From Sphingomonas sp. UV9 (GTDB lineage: Bacteria; Pseudomonadota; Alphaproteobacteria; Sphingomonadales; Sphingomonadaceae): a stretch of 64,000 nt of DNA. Shown here piece by piece: positions 27,342 to 36,282 of the stretch. The notes under the pieces are model-generated. The model had not been told where the DNA came from. It saw nothing but the letters and a program-made list of their open reading frames with translations, and ran no database searches. The number at the start of each line of letters is the position of its first letter. Position 1 is the stretch's first letter. The stretch covers positions 758,784 to 822,783 of the forward strand of contig NZ_SCIN01000001.1 of assembly GCF_004101245.1 (NCBI RefSeq), given 5' to 3'. The position numbers and the translations under genes were made by a program.

Positions 27342-27560
27342 ATGTCCGACACCCCGAACCCCAAGTCCGAGCCATTCTCCAACGCCGAGAAGGACCCGCA
27401 CGACTGGACGACCGGCGACGAGAAGATGACCGGCGCACAGGCGAGCTACCTCAAGACGCTGTCCGAAGAGGCGCACGAGGAATTCGACGAGACGCTGACG
27501 AAGGCCGATGCATCGCTGAAGATCGACGAACTTCAGGGAAAGACTGGTCGGGGCCAGTAA
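27342..27560 (+). CDS. DUF3072 domain protein
   Basis: A small acidic protein of 72 residues. The core, DWTTGDEKMTGAQASYLKTL then SEEAHEEF, matches the DUF3072 pattern. No signal peptide or membrane segment. A GGAAAGGAA stretch precedes the ATG. It follows ald on the same strand by 50 bases and may be co-transcribed. Its function is unknown. Confidence 0.8.
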   Translation: MSDTPNPKSEPFSNAEKDPHDWTTGDEKMTGAQASYLKTLSEEAHEEFDETLTKADASLKIDELQGKTGRGQ

Positions 27561-27604
27561 GCGAGGCGTCGGCTGACGCCCACCTCCGCGACCTTATCGA
27601 TACC

Positions 27605-27630
27605 GTCATCCCCGCCCGCGCGGGGATGAC
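27605..27630. repeat. Short hairpin (family C half-element), possible terminator
   Basis: GTCATCCCCGCCCGCGCGGGGATGAC is a near-perfect inverted repeat between the convergent DUF3072 and TPR genes. No U-tract follows. It resembles a single arm of the 56665 element. Confidence 0.6.
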
Positions 27631-27634
27631 TGAT

Positions 27635-28273
27635 TCAGGGCCTAGCCGGAACGTCCTGCGCGATCAGCAATTGATCGAGCAGTGCGAGTCGAATTGCGAT
27701 CTCGCCACGATATGAGATGTCGGCGGGTGTCAGTGCCAACGCCTTCGCCCAATAGGGCCGCGCGGTAGCGAACTCACCGGCCCGCACATATGCCAAGCCC
27801 AGAAAGAACGGCGGCGCTGGATGCTTGGGCGCCAGTCGCATCGCCTGCTGATAGGCGAACAGCGCTGGCGGTGACACCTGGTTGCCGTCATGCGCCGCCA
27901 GCGCATTGGCCAAGCCCGTCCACAGCACGAGGCTTTTCGGCGCAACGCGGATACCGCCAAGCAGTACCTGCACCGCGGCGCGCCGATCGCCGATCCGGGT
28001 CATCGCGTCTGCGGCCACCAGGTACGCTGCCGCACCCGTATAGCGCTCCAGCATCTGATCGCGCAGTTCTAGCATCGCGCCATCGTCGGGCGTCGCTGCC
28101 AGACCGGTCGTGACCGGGTGCCCGACGAGCCCCGGCTGCCCCTGCAACGCGTACCCCGCCGCGCCCAGCATCAACGCCGACGCGACCATCGTCCACAACA
28201 GCCGATCGACCTTCAGCACTGCGAGCAGCGCGAAGACGCCCGCACCGATCGCGGCAAGCCATACCCAGCCCAT
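27635..28273 (-). CDS. TPR protein of the cytochrome c maturation operon (CcmI/CycH-like)
   Basis: A 212-residue protein with two N-terminal membrane segments (MGWVWLAAIGAGVFALLAVL and LLWTMVASALMLGAAGYAL) and a periplasmic TPR domain (AYQQAMRLAPKHPAPPFFLG, ARPYWAKALALTPAD). CcmI/CycH chaperones apocytochrome c to the heme lyase. The ATG overlaps the CcmH stop (TGATG), which fixes the start. It is shorter than classical CcmI, so the name is by position and topology. Confidence 0.78.
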   Translation of the reverse strand: MGWVWLAAIGAGVFALLAVLKVDRLLWTMVASALMLGAAGYALQGQPGLVGHPVTTGLAATPDDGAMLELRDQMLERYTGAAAYLVAADAMTRIGDRRAAVQVLLGGIRVAPKSLVLWTGLANALAAHDGNQVSPPALFAYQQAMRLAPKHPAPPFFLGLAYVRAGEFATARPYWAKALALTPADISYRGEIAIRLALLDQLLIAQDVPARP

Positions 28274-28674
28274 CAGCGCGTCCTCCGCCGGAAACTCGAT
28301 CGCGCGATCCAGCCGCCGACGCCCAGCAGCAGGATCGGCGCGAGCCACAGTGGCCAGGTCAGCCCCGACAGCGGCGGATCATAGGTCACATAGTCGCCGT
28401 AGCGCGCGATCAGCCAGTCGCGGATCGACGCGGGCTTTTCGCCGCGTTCGATCCGCTCTCGGACGAGGGCGCGCATGTCCGCGGCCATGTCGGCATCGCT
28501 GTCCGCGATCGACTGGCCCTGGCAGACGAGGCAGCGCAACGTCTCCATGAGCGCGCGCGCGGAGGCCTCCTTGGTTGGGTCGGCGAGTTGGACGTTGGCG
28601 TAGTGCGCTGGCGGCGTGACGGGTTGGGCAACGGCCGGCACGGCCAGCACCATCGCCAAAATCCACATCGCCAT
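28273..28674 (-). CDS. ccmH: Cytochrome c maturation protein CcmH
   Basis: CcmH reduces or presents apocytochrome c thiols in the periplasm. LRCLVCQGQSIADSDADMA carries the redox LxCxxC motif. A C-terminal membrane anchor lies in GLTWPLWLAPILLLGVGGW. The conservative start MAMWILAMVLAVPAVAQ (28674) gives a clean signal peptide. A GTG at 28782, overlapping the CcmG stop, is also open and would add 36 residues encoded by a palindromic repeat. Confidence 0.9.
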   Translation of the reverse strand: MAMWILAMVLAVPAVAQPVTPPAHYANVQLADPTKEASARALMETLRCLVCQGQSIADSDADMAADMRALVRERIERGEKPASIRDWLIARYGDYVTYDPPLSGLTWPLWLAPILLLGVGGWIARSSFRRRTR

Positions 28675-28770
28675 CCCGGACGTGCTCCGGGATCCACGAT
28701 GCCGCGCACTCATCGACCGAGGATCAAGCCCTACGGTGGATGCCGGAACCAGTCCGGCATGACGGAGGCG
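28668..28770. repeat. Palindromic element family E at the ccmG-ccmH junction
   Basis: Two hairpins, CCGGACGTGCTCCGG and GCCGGAACCAGTCCGGC, separated by about 45 bases and bounded by inverted TCCAC/GTGGA sequences. The element is open in the ccmH frame from the coupled GTG at 28782. Confidence 0.8.
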
Positions 28771-28778
28771 CGAAATCT

Positions 28779-29306
28779 TCACCGCGCATCCTTCACGGCT
28801 TGCGCGATCTCGGCCACATTCTCCGGGCGAATGTCGCCGATGATCTGCTTCACGACGATCCCGCGGCCGTCGATCACGAACGTCTCCGGTACGCCCGACG
28901 AGCCCAGCGCAAGCTGCACCTGGCTCGCCTTGTCGCTGCCGATCCGATCGTAGGGATCGCCGTTGCGGCGCAGGAACCCGGCGATCGCGGGGGCGGTATC
29001 GCGGATCGCGATCGCGTCGATCGGTATGCCCATCGCCTTCAGCCGCATCAGTTGCGGGGCCTCGGCGATGCACGGGATGCACCAGCTCGCGAACACGTTG
29101 AGCAACCGCGGCTTGCCCTGCCGGAACGAGGCGCTGGTCAAGCCCGGTTTACCCGAGACCATCGCCGGCAGTGCGAAGTCGGGCAGAGGTTTGCCGACCA
29201 TTGCCGAGCGAACCACCTTTTCCGCCGGCCGAAACAGCCCGCTCGCCACCACCGCGAACAGCAGCGCGAAGATCGCCAGCGGTGCCCAGAGTGCGAAACG
29301 CTTCAT
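28779..29306 (-). CDS. ccmG: Periplasmic thiol:disulfide interchange protein DsbE/CcmG
   Basis: Membrane-anchored thioredoxin-fold protein of 175 residues that keeps apocytochrome c and CcmH reduced. The N-terminal anchor is FALWAPLAIFALLFAVVASG, the active site is ASWCIPCIAEAP, and the cis-Pro region is SSGVPETFVIDGRG. The ATG at 29306 overlaps the CcmF stop (ATGA); an ATG six bases earlier is an alternative. Confidence 0.93.
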   Translation of the reverse strand: MKRFALWAPLAIFALLFAVVASGLFRPAEKVVRSAMVGKPLPDFALPAMVSGKPGLTSASFRQGKPRLLNVFASWCIPCIAEAPQLMRLKAMGIPIDAIAIRDTAPAIAGFLRRNGDPYDRIGSDKASQVQLALGSSGVPETFVIDGRGIVVKQIIGDIRPENVAEIAQAVKDAR

Positions 29307-31216
29307 GCCCATTGATTCCGCATCGTCGTCCGACGCTCTCGCCGCACGCGACCTAGCAGCGACAGCATCCCGCCGAGCGCGATCAGCACGCCACCGAACC
29401 AGATGAGCGTCACGAACGGCTTCCACCACAGGCGAAGCTGCCACCGCCCCTGCCCGTCCGGCTGGCCGAGCACGGTGTAGAGCTGCCCGTCGAGCACTGT
29501 CAGGATCGCGGACTCGTTGGTGCTGGTCGGCGGATTGGCGAAGAAGCGGAGCTGCGGGCGGAGAATGCGCGCGTTGCCGCCGCGCGTCGCGGTCAGCCGC
29601 GCTTCGAGGGCGGACCAGTTTTCGCCGATTACCGGCGAGATGCCGTCGAGCGTCACGGTGTACGGCCCGACGCGCGCCGGCTCGCCCGTCCGTACCGCGA
29701 CCAGCGTTTCCTGCGTGAAGGCACTGTCCGATGCCATGCCGGCGAGGCTGACCGCGATGCCGAGATGCGCGAGGACCATGCCGTAGGTGAACAGCGGCGT
29801 GCGCCTGAGGTTGCGCTTCCACAGCGGCGCGACGCTGGCGACGGCAAGACCGGCGGCGAGCGACAGCCCGGCCCAGGGAAGCCAACCCGGCCACACGAGC
29901 AGCAAGGCGATCGCTGCCACCAGCGTCGCGCCGATCGGGAGCCTGACGCGCGCGAGCACCGCCCTCGCATCGTCGCGCCGCCAGCGCAGCAACGGCCCGA
30001 CCGCCATCACCGCGACCAGCAGCAACGCGATCGGCCCCGCCGCCTTGTTGAAGAACGGCGGCCCGACCGACAGCTGCACGCCGAAGCTCGCCGCGACGAT
30101 CGGGTACAGCGTGCCGATCAGGACGATGCCGAGGATCACCGACAACAGCAGGTTGTTCGCGACCAGCCCGCCCTCGCGGCTGACCGGATCGAACGTCGTA
30201 CCGGCCCGCACAGTGCCGATCCGCGCGGCGAACAACGCGAGCGCGCCGCCGATGTAGATCGCGAGCAGCGCCAGGATGAACGCGCCGCGCTCCGGGTCGA
30301 CGGCAAATGCATGCACGCTCGTCAGGATGCCCGAGCGCACCAGGAACGTGCCGATCATCGACATCGAGAACGCGACCACCGCCAGCATGATCGTCCACGC
30401 GCGCAGACCGTCGCGCGTCGCCAGCACGGTCACCGAATGGAGCAACGCGGTCGCGGCGAGCCACGGCATCAGCGAGGCGTTCTCGACCGGATCCCAGAAC
30501 CACCAGCCGCCCCAGCCAAGCTCGTAATACGCCCAGTAACTGCCCGCAGTGATGCCGAGCGTCAGGAATATCCACGCGATCAGCACCCAGGGCCGCATCG
30601 CCTTGGCGAACGCTGGCCCCACATCGCGCGTGACGAGCGCGCCGACCGCGAACGAGAACGCGACCGACAGGCCGACATAGCCGATGTACAGTGTCGGCGG
30701 ATGGAACGCCAAGCCGGGGTCCTGCAACAGCGGGTTGAGGCCGAGGCCGTCGGGTGCCGCGGGGTTGAGCCTCGCGAACGGATTCGAGGAGAACAGCAGG
30801 AACCCGTAGAAACCGAGTGCGATCGTCGCCTGCGCGCCTAGAGTCGCAGTGAGTGTGCGTTCGGGCAACGAGCGTTCGAAGATCGCGACGGCGCCGCCTG
30901 CGAGCCCGAGGATCGTCACCCAGAGTAGCATCGAGCCTTCGTGATTGCCCCACGCGCCGGCGAACTTGTAGAGCCAGGGCTTGGCGGAATGGCTGTTCTC
31001 GACGACCAGCTTCACCGACATGTCGGAGTCTAGGAACAGCTCGATCAATAGCGCCATCGCGAGGAGCGCGAGCACACCCTGGACTATCGCCACCGGCCGA
31101 ACCGCCGCCGCCACGTCGTCACGACCGCGCAAAATGCCGATTGCCGCCATCGCCAGCTGCAACGCCGCCAGCGCGCCCGCGAACCAGAGCGCGGCGAGGC
31201 CTGCTTCGGCGATCAC
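29303..31216 (-). CDS. ccmF: Cytochrome c heme lyase subunit CcmF
   Basis: Large polytopic inner-membrane protein of 637 residues that attaches heme to apocytochrome c with CcmH/I. The tryptophan-rich WWD domain is visible as GWGGWWFWDPVENASLMPW. KFAGAWGNHEGSMLLWVTIL and FHPPTLYIGYVG carry conserved residues and heme-ligand His of the family. The C-terminal periplasmic domain precedes a last membrane segment. Its ATG overlaps the CcmE stop (ATGA). Confidence 0.96.
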   Translation of the reverse strand: MIAEAGLAALWFAGALAALQLAMAAIGILRGRDDVAAAVRPVAIVQGVLALLAMALLIELFLDSDMSVKLVVENSHSAKPWLYKFAGAWGNHEGSMLLWVTILGLAGGAVAIFERSLPERTLTATLGAQATIALGFYGFLLFSSNPFARLNPAAPDGLGLNPLLQDPGLAFHPPTLYIGYVGLSVAFSFAVGALVTRDVGPAFAKAMRPWVLIAWIFLTLGITAGSYWAYYELGWGGWWFWDPVENASLMPWLAATALLHSVTVLATRDGLRAWTIMLAVVAFSMSMIGTFLVRSGILTSVHAFAVDPERGAFILALLAIYIGGALALFAARIGTVRAGTTFDPVSREGGLVANNLLLSVILGIVLIGTLYPIVAASFGVQLSVGPPFFNKAAGPIALLLVAVMAVGPLLRWRRDDARAVLARVRLPIGATLVAAIALLLVWPGWLPWAGLSLAAGLAVASVAPLWKRNLRRTPLFTYGMVLAHLGIAVSLAGMASDSAFTQETLVAVRTGEPARVGPYTVTLDGISPVIGENWSALEARLTATRGGNARILRPQLRFFANPPTSTNESAILTVLDGQLYTVLGQPDGQGRWQLRLWWKPFVTLIWFGGVLIALGGMLSLLGRVRRERRTTMRNQWA

Positions 31217-31659
31217 TGTTTCGCGTCCGGTTCGAGGGTCTTGGTCTCGTGCATCTTGCCGGCCAGTTCCGGTGGCATGTATTTTTCGTCGTGCTTGGCG
31301 AGCAGGTTCGACGCGATGAAGCTACCGTTCGGCTGGAACTGGCCCTCGGCGACGACGCCCGATTTCTCGCGGAACAGGTCGGGGACGATGCCGGCGAAGA
31401 CGACGGGGGTGGTCGCCAGCCCGTCGGTGACGACGAAATGCACGGTGATGCCGTCCGCGGCGCGCTTGATCGAACCGCCCTCGACCATCCCGCCGAGCCG
31501 GACCGCGCGACCGAGCGGCAGGCCGTCGCGGCGCACGTCGGACGGCGCGTAGAAGAACGCGGCCTGGTCCTTGAGCGCCGACAGCGCGAGCAGCCCCGCG
31601 ACGACGACCGCGCCGAGCGCCAGCAGCGCCAGCGTGAGGCGTTGATGCTTGGCCTTCAC
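31213..31659 (-). CDS. ccmE: Cytochrome c maturation heme chaperone CcmE
   Basis: Periplasmic, membrane-anchored heme chaperone of 148 residues. The N-terminal anchor follows VKAKHQRLTLALLALGAVVV. The heme-binding His sits in NLLAKHDEKYMPPE, the family H-x-x-x-Y motif. The OB-fold core has VRLGGMVEGGSI and FVVTDG. I chose the GTG at 31659 because it overlaps the CcmD stop (GTGA) and removes non-homologous residues. Confidence 0.94.
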   Translation of the reverse strand: MKAKHQRLTLALLALGAVVVAGLLALSALKDQAAFFYAPSDVRRDGLPLGRAVRLGGMVEGGSIKRAADGITVHFVVTDGLATTPVVFAGIVPDLFREKSGVVAEGQFQPNGSFIASNLLAKHDEKYMPPELAGKMHETKTLEPDAKQ

Positions 31660-31760
31660 TTCTCGGCCCTCCGCATCGCGAGGTAGCTCAGCAGCGCGAG
31701 GATCGCGCCGCCGCCGAGCGTCACGAAGTACGCGGCCGTCACGAATGGCCAGGGGTTCAT
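31656..31760 (-). CDS. ccmD: Heme exporter small subunit CcmD
   Basis: A 34-residue membrane peptide encoded between ccmC and ccmE. It starts MNPWPFVTAAYFVTLGGGAI and ends MRRAEK. One membrane segment with a basic tail is the CcmD pattern; CcmD releases heme-loaded CcmE from the CcmABC complex. Both ends are locked by overlaps: ATGA with the ccmC stop and GTGA with the ccmE start. Confidence 0.92.
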   Translation of the reverse strand: MNPWPFVTAAYFVTLGGGAILALLSYLAMRRAEK

Positions 31761-32482
31761 GCTCTAGCCATCCTGCGCATGCGGGCTTCGGTCTTCGCAA
31801 CGGCGAGCATCGTCCGCATCCGCATCAGGACGATTCCCGCGAATACGAAGGTGAAGCCGGCCAGCATGATCGGCAGCGGCCACAGGATCGAGCCGTCTAT
31901 GGTCGACTTGGTCAGCCCGATGCTCGGCCCCTGGTGCAGCGTGTTCCACCACACCACCGAATAGCGGATGATCGGCAGCAGCACCGATCCGGCGATCCCG
32001 TACAGCGCCGGCACGCGTCCGTCGCCGCCACGATCCGCATCGGCCTTCGCCAGCGCCATGTAGCCGAGATAGACGAAGAACAGCAGCAGCATCGAGGTCA
32101 GCCGACCGTCCCATTGCCACCACGTCCCCCAGGTCGGGCGCCCCCAGATCGAGCCGGTCATCAGGCAGAGCGCGGCGAACACCGCGCCCGGCAGCGCGAT
32201 CGCGCGCGCCGCGACGCTGGCGAGCGGATGGCGCCAGACGAGGAACATGATGCTGGAGATCGCGATCCCGCTCCACCCGCCCATGCCGAGCCAGGCGGCG
32301 GGGACGTGGATGTAGAGGATGCGGACCGTCTCGCCCTGGAGATAATCGGGCGGGGTTTGCGTCAGCCCAGCCCAGCAGCCGAGCACGATGAACGCGACGC
32401 CGAGCCAAAAAAATGCTGGCGTCAACGGCTTGGCGATCTTCAGGAAGAGCGCGGGATTTGCGAAGGCGTGTAGGGTGGCCAC
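31757..32482 (-). CDS. ccmC: Heme ABC transporter permease CcmC
   Basis: Six-segment inner-membrane protein of 241 residues that loads heme onto CcmE. ILYIHVPAAWLGMGGWSG carries the first conserved His, the WWD motif is RPTWGTWWQWDGRLTSMLL, and RYSVVWWNTLHQG the second His. It is the first gene of this minus-strand ccm operon. CcmA and CcmB, the ABC partners, are not in the window. Confidence 0.95.
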   Translation of the reverse strand: MATLHAFANPALFLKIAKPLTPAFFWLGVAFIVLGCWAGLTQTPPDYLQGETVRILYIHVPAAWLGMGGWSGIAISSIMFLVWRHPLASVAARAIALPGAVFAALCLMTGSIWGRPTWGTWWQWDGRLTSMLLLFFVYLGYMALAKADADRGGDGRVPALYGIAGSVLLPIIRYSVVWWNTLHQGPSIGLTKSTIDGSILWPLPIMLAGFTFVFAGIVLMRMRTMLAVAKTEARMRRMARA

Positions 32483-32565
32483 TGGGTGTAGTCTTATTGG
32501 CTTAATTCGCTGACGTCACGCGAGAGTTAGGCCCTCTCTCCCGTGGGGGCGCGCGCCTTTCCCCG

Positions 32566-32651
32566 TACGCCGTCGTCCTGACGGAAGTCGGTCCGCAGAG
32601 GGCGTCGCTTCGTTACGTCGTCATCCTGACTTTCGTCAGGATGACGACGTA
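32566..32651. repeat. Palindromic element family F, intergenic
   Basis: Contains the hairpin GTCATCCTGACTTTCGTCAG followed by GATGAC, and a degenerate partner GTCGTCCTGACGGAAGTCGG on its other side. It lies between the ccm operon promoter region and the dehydrogenase stop. A related element reaches the right edge of the window. Confidence 0.75.
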
Positions 32652-32691
32652 GGTAGCGCGCGCCCTCAGCAGGCCAAACAATCGCCTGAAT

Positions 32692-33741
32692 TCAGCGACC
32701 GATCAGGCGCTTGGCGATGCTGTCCGCGACATCCGACGACGGCTCGCCCGAGCGATCGCTTTCGTCCCAGACCTGGATCAGCCGCTCGGGAATACGGGCG
32801 ATCCGTGCCTTCACCTCGGCCTCGTCGCCCTGCCCGAGATATTCGAGCCCGACGTTGATGATCCCGCCGGCGTTGATGACATAGTCCGGCGCGTACAGGA
32901 TGCCGCGGGCATGCAGGCGCGCGCCGTCTTCACGGACGCTCAGCTGGTTGTTCGCGCCACCGGCGACGACCTTTGCCTTCAAGGACGCGATCGACATCTC
33001 GGTCAGGATTGCGCCGAGTGCGTTCGGGCTGAAGATATCCGCGTCGGTCGTCAGGATCGCCTCGGCCGCCACCGCGGTCGCACCGAGTTCGCCGGCCAGC
33101 TTCTGCGCGCGGCCCTCGTCGACATCGGCGAGCGTCAGCACCGCGCCATCCTTGGCGAGCAGTCGCGCGAGACCGCCGCCGACCGAGCCGACGCCCTGGA
33201 TCGCGACGCGAACGCCCTTCATGTCGGTCGCGCCGAGGCCGCGCTGCGCCGCCGCCTTCACGCCGAGATAGATGCCGAGCGCGGTGTACGGTCCGGGATC
33301 GCCGCCCGCCGCACCGCTCGCGACCGGCAGGCCGGAGACGTAGCGCGTCTGCGTCGCGATCACCTTCATCCGCTCTTCGGACATGCCGACGTCTTCCGCC
33401 GTCACGTAACGACCGCCGAGCGAATCAACCGCGCGACCGAACGCCTCGAGCTGTGCGGTCGTGATGACGTCGCCGGGCTTGGCCGCGAGGACCACGCCCT
33501 TGCCGCCGCCGAGTTCGAGTCCGGCCATCGCGTTCTTGAAGCTCATGCCGCGCGACAGGCGCAGCGCGTCGGTCACCGCGCGACCGTTATCGGCATAATG
33601 CCAGAAGCGCGTGCCACCCGCGGCAGGCCCGAGCTTGGTCGAGTGCAACGCGATTACCGCGCGCAGGCCCGATTCGGGATCGGTGAAGGCATGAACGCCC
33701 TCGTGGTCGTCGAAATCGGGAAGGTCCCAAACCGCTGTCAT
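32692..33741 (-). CDS. Leucine/valine-type amino acid dehydrogenase (Glu/Leu/Phe/Val family)
   Basis: NAD-dependent oxidative deaminase of branched-chain amino acids, 349 residues. The substrate Lys motifs are GTRFWHYAD and LSRGMSFKNAMAGLELGGGK. The NAD site is VAIQGVGSVGGGLARLLAK and FSPNALGAIL is a conserved family segment. An AGGAG lies six bases before the ATG. Leucine dehydrogenase is the best fit by length, but valine or phenylalanine preference cannot be excluded. Confidence 0.9.
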   Translation of the reverse strand: MTAVWDLPDFDDHEGVHAFTDPESGLRAVIALHSTKLGPAAGGTRFWHYADNGRAVTDALRLSRGMSFKNAMAGLELGGGKGVVLAAKPGDVITTAQLEAFGRAVDSLGGRYVTAEDVGMSEERMKVIATQTRYVSGLPVASGAAGGDPGPYTALGIYLGVKAAAQRGLGATDMKGVRVAIQGVGSVGGGLARLLAKDGAVLTLADVDEGRAQKLAGELGATAVAAEAILTTDADIFSPNALGAILTEMSIASLKAKVVAGGANNQLSVREDGARLHARGILYAPDYVINAGGIINVGLEYLGQGDEAEVKARIARIPERLIQVWDESDRSGEPSSDVADSIAKRLIGR

Positions 33742-33853
33742 CGCCGGCTCCTGAAGAGGAATAAAATTACCGGGAGACGAAATATTATTTTCCGGCCGGT
33801 TTTACCAGCCCAAAGCGCCCACATCGGGGAGGCTCAGGAAAATAACGAAAAAA

Positions 33854-33931
33854 TGGGGCGACCGACGGGACTTGAACCCGCAACATCCGGCATCACAAGC
33901 CGACGCTCTAACCAATTGAACTACGACCGCC
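33854..33931 (-). tRNA. tRNA-His (GTG)
   Basis: A 78-base tRNA with encoded CCA and the extra G at position -1. Acceptor GCGGTCG pairs with CGGTCGC through two G-U pairs. The anticodon stem TCGGC/GCCGG encloses TTGTGAT (anticodon GTG). The T arm is GCGGG/CCCGT with TTCAAGT. A run of six T follows the CCA and could end transcription. Confidence 0.94.
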
Positions 33932-33995
33932 GCGTAGGCGTCGCCCCCTAGCGGGGGTCGGCGCTATCCGTCAACCGCCGACTTTCAAAAACGTG

Positions 33996-34721
33996 TCAAA
34001 AACGTCCCTCGATGGCGAGCCGATAGCCGTTCGGCCCGCGCACGAAGCCCGACTGTTCGAGCTTCTGGACGGCCAGCGGGTCGGACGGGCGCAGCGACAG
34101 TTCGGCGCGGTAGGTGCCAGCACCTTCGATCCTGAGCGCAATGCTCTCGGTCCCGGCCTGGCTCGCCAATGGCAGCAGCAAGGCGGTGCCGTCGCACCGT
34201 GCGGTGCCGCTCACCGATTGCGGCAAAGCGATGCCACCGACGTCGCCCGCCAGCGTCGCCCTTACGCGGCCCTCGGCGGCTTCGCACTGGCCGTCGCGGA
34301 AGCGGACCGACACGTCGTCGAGATCGAGCGCGGAGACGGGTACGGGCGCGAACAACCGACCGGTCGCGACGCTGGCGGTCATGTGATCGACGCCGAAGCC
34401 GTGGCGACTGACGCTTGCCGATCCTCGGAGAGGTTTGGCGGATACCGATTCGGGACCGGCGAAGACGATCGTCGCGCGACCGACCAGCAGCGGCAGGGGC
34501 GACAGCCGTGCGTGCAGGTTACCGAGCGCAAGATCCCCGAACCGTGCGTCGGTCAGCGTCGCGCCCCAGATCGTGCCCGACACGCGCCGCGCGACCAGCC
34601 CTTCGTCGCCGACACCGACCCAGCCGAGCACCGCCCGCATCGGCAGGAAGACGATCAGCGCGATCAGCAGCATGCCGCCGAACAGCGCCGCGGGGCCGGT
34701 CCGCAGTCGAATCCGCCTCAT
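33996..34721 (-). CDS. gspN: Type II secretion system protein N
   Basis: Bitopic inner-membrane protein of 241 residues, GspN-like. The N-terminal anchor is TGPAALFGGMLLIALIVFLP and VARRVSGTIWGATLTDARFG is the conserved beta-rich GspN segment. The ATG at 34721 overlaps the GspM stop (ATGA). It is the last gene of the gspC-N operon. Confidence 0.87.
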   Translation of the reverse strand: MRRIRLRTGPAALFGGMLLIALIVFLPMRAVLGWVGVGDEGLVARRVSGTIWGATLTDARFGDLALGNLHARLSPLPLLVGRATIVFAGPESVSAKPLRGSASVSRHGFGVDHMTASVATGRLFAPVPVSALDLDDVSVRFRDGQCEAAEGRVRATLAGDVGGIALPQSVSGTARCDGTALLLPLASQAGTESIALRIEGAGTYRAELSLRPSDPLAVQKLEQSGFVRGPNGYRLAIEGRF

Positions 34722-35194
34722 GCCGCGCGCGCCTTCAAGGTGAGTGCGACGCCGACGGTCTTGTCGCCCTTGTCGGTCATCGTCACCGAATCGACGAGGA
34801 TGCCGAGCCGTTCGAGCCGCGCGAGCCACGCGGTCAGCGCGGCGGGTCGCGCCGACTGAATGCCGACACGGACGCGGTCCGCGCCGTCCTGATCGAGCGA
34901 CGCGAGCGCGAAACCCGCCTGGTCCGCATCGGCACGCACCACGTCCGCGAGTGCCCCGGTCAGCGGGGTCGCGCGGGTCCGCTGGATGTCGCGCAACGTG
35001 GCGACCTGCGCGCGGGTCTCGCCAAGTCGCGTCACGGCATCGGCGTGGCGTTCGCGCGCGCTCGACAGGCCATCGCCGACCGGCCGGATGATCACCGCCC
35101 ACAGCAACGTCAGCACCGCGAGCGCGGCCATTACGAGCAACAGGCGCCGCTCCCTGAGCGAGCGTCCCTCGAACCATGTCTTCAGGCCGGTCAT
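34718..35194 (-). CDS. gspM: Type II secretion system protein M
   Basis: A 158-residue inner-membrane platform protein. A short cytosolic start, MTGLKTWFEGRSLRERRLLL, leads into one membrane segment, then a helical linker and a small ferredoxin-like periplasmic domain. It pairs with GspL to hold the GspE ATPase. It is ATGA-coupled to gspL and gspN. Confidence 0.9.
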   Translation of the reverse strand: MTGLKTWFEGRSLRERRLLLVMAALAVLTLLWAVIIRPVGDGLSSARERHADAVTRLGETRAQVATLRDIQRTRATPLTGALADVVRADADQAGFALASLDQDGADRVRVGIQSARPAALTAWLARLERLGILVDSVTMTDKGDKTVGVALTLKARAA

Positions 35195-36282
35195 CGTGCA
35201 GCTCCCGATGCTGGGCTAACCGTGAGCTCGCCCGTCACGCGACCGGCGGCGGCCTGGAACACGCCGGCGCGGACGGTGAAGCCTGTAGCCTCCAGCGCGC
35301 GCTTGAGATCGGTGGCCAACGCCTCACGCTCGACCGCGACCGACAGTCGGAGATCGCCGTTCGCCTGGAAATCGAGCCCGGTGACTTCGGTCCCGGGTGT
35401 GGCGCGTACCGCCGCGAACGCCGCCGCGGTCGTATTGGTGAAGCCGAGCCCCGGCCCGCGCACGCGCGACAGCCGCTCGTCGAGCTGGCGGGCGGCATCG
35501 ACCACCGTCTCGCCGCGCGGCAGGCCGGCGACCGCCACCGTGTTGGCCTCCGCCTCCAGCGCATCCGCGCCGAAGCTGTATTTGGCGATACGGACGAGCG
35601 AGATGGCGAGCGTCACCGCGAGGATCGTCAGCGACAGGAGCGCGAGCCGCCGGATCAGCCGCCAGTCGATCGCGAACCGGCGGCGCCGCGCGAACGGGCC
35701 CTGGCGGAGATCGAGCGTGGGCGATGCGGCGGCGGCAACGATCGCCGCCTCCAGCGTGTCGCGGTCGATCGTGGCCGGCGCGCTGCCGCCGGTCACGAGC
35801 TCGGTCAGCCGCGCCTCGTCCGCAAACCCGCTGGAGGTGCCGCGCACCACGCCGCTGCCGGCGAGTTCGGCGCGCGCATACCCCTCTTCGGGTCGCGGCA
35901 GGAGCATCGGCGCGGGAATGACGGCGACCGGATCGACGCCCACCTCGGCGAGCATCCGCAGCCAGTCGCGCATCGCCGCCGCCCCGACGACACCGATCGG
36001 ACGGTCGCTTGCGCCCTCGTCCCCGACCGCGACATGAAGTTCGACGAGCGGCGATGCGCTCGCCTCGGCCGCCAGTATCCGCGCGGCGGCGGTCGCCTGG
36101 GCCGTCGAGCGCGAGGGTAATTCCGCCCAATGCAGCGTCACCGCATCGGCCGGCGCGACAGCGATCGTCTCGTCGTCGATCGCTTCGGGAATGCCTTCCC
36201 CCTCGCCGACCACGCGCGCGTCCACGACGCGCATCCAGCGATATCCGGTCTCGCCGGCGGGAAGGAACAATAGCGTCGTCAT
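35191..36282 (-). CDS. gspL: Type II secretion system protein L
   Basis: A 363-residue protein with an N-terminal cytosolic actin-like domain (MTTLLFLPAGETGYRWMRVV), a central membrane segment at LALLSLTILAVTLAISLVRI, and a periplasmic ferredoxin-like domain. It docks GspE at the inner membrane. The ATG at 36282 overlaps the GspK stop (ATGA); a longer in-frame reading upstream is out-of-family. Confidence 0.9.
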   Translation of the reverse strand: MTTLLFLPAGETGYRWMRVVDARVVGEGEGIPEAIDDETIAVAPADAVTLHWAELPSRSTAQATAAARILAAEASASPLVELHVAVGDEGASDRPIGVVGAAAMRDWLRMLAEVGVDPVAVIPAPMLLPRPEEGYARAELAGSGVVRGTSSGFADEARLTELVTGGSAPATIDRDTLEAAIVAAAASPTLDLRQGPFARRRRFAIDWRLIRRLALLSLTILAVTLAISLVRIAKYSFGADALEAEANTVAVAGLPRGETVVDAARQLDERLSRVRGPGLGFTNTTAAAFAAVRATPGTEVTGLDFQANGDLRLSVAVEREALATDLKRALEATGFTVRAGVFQAAAGRVTGELTVSPASGAAR

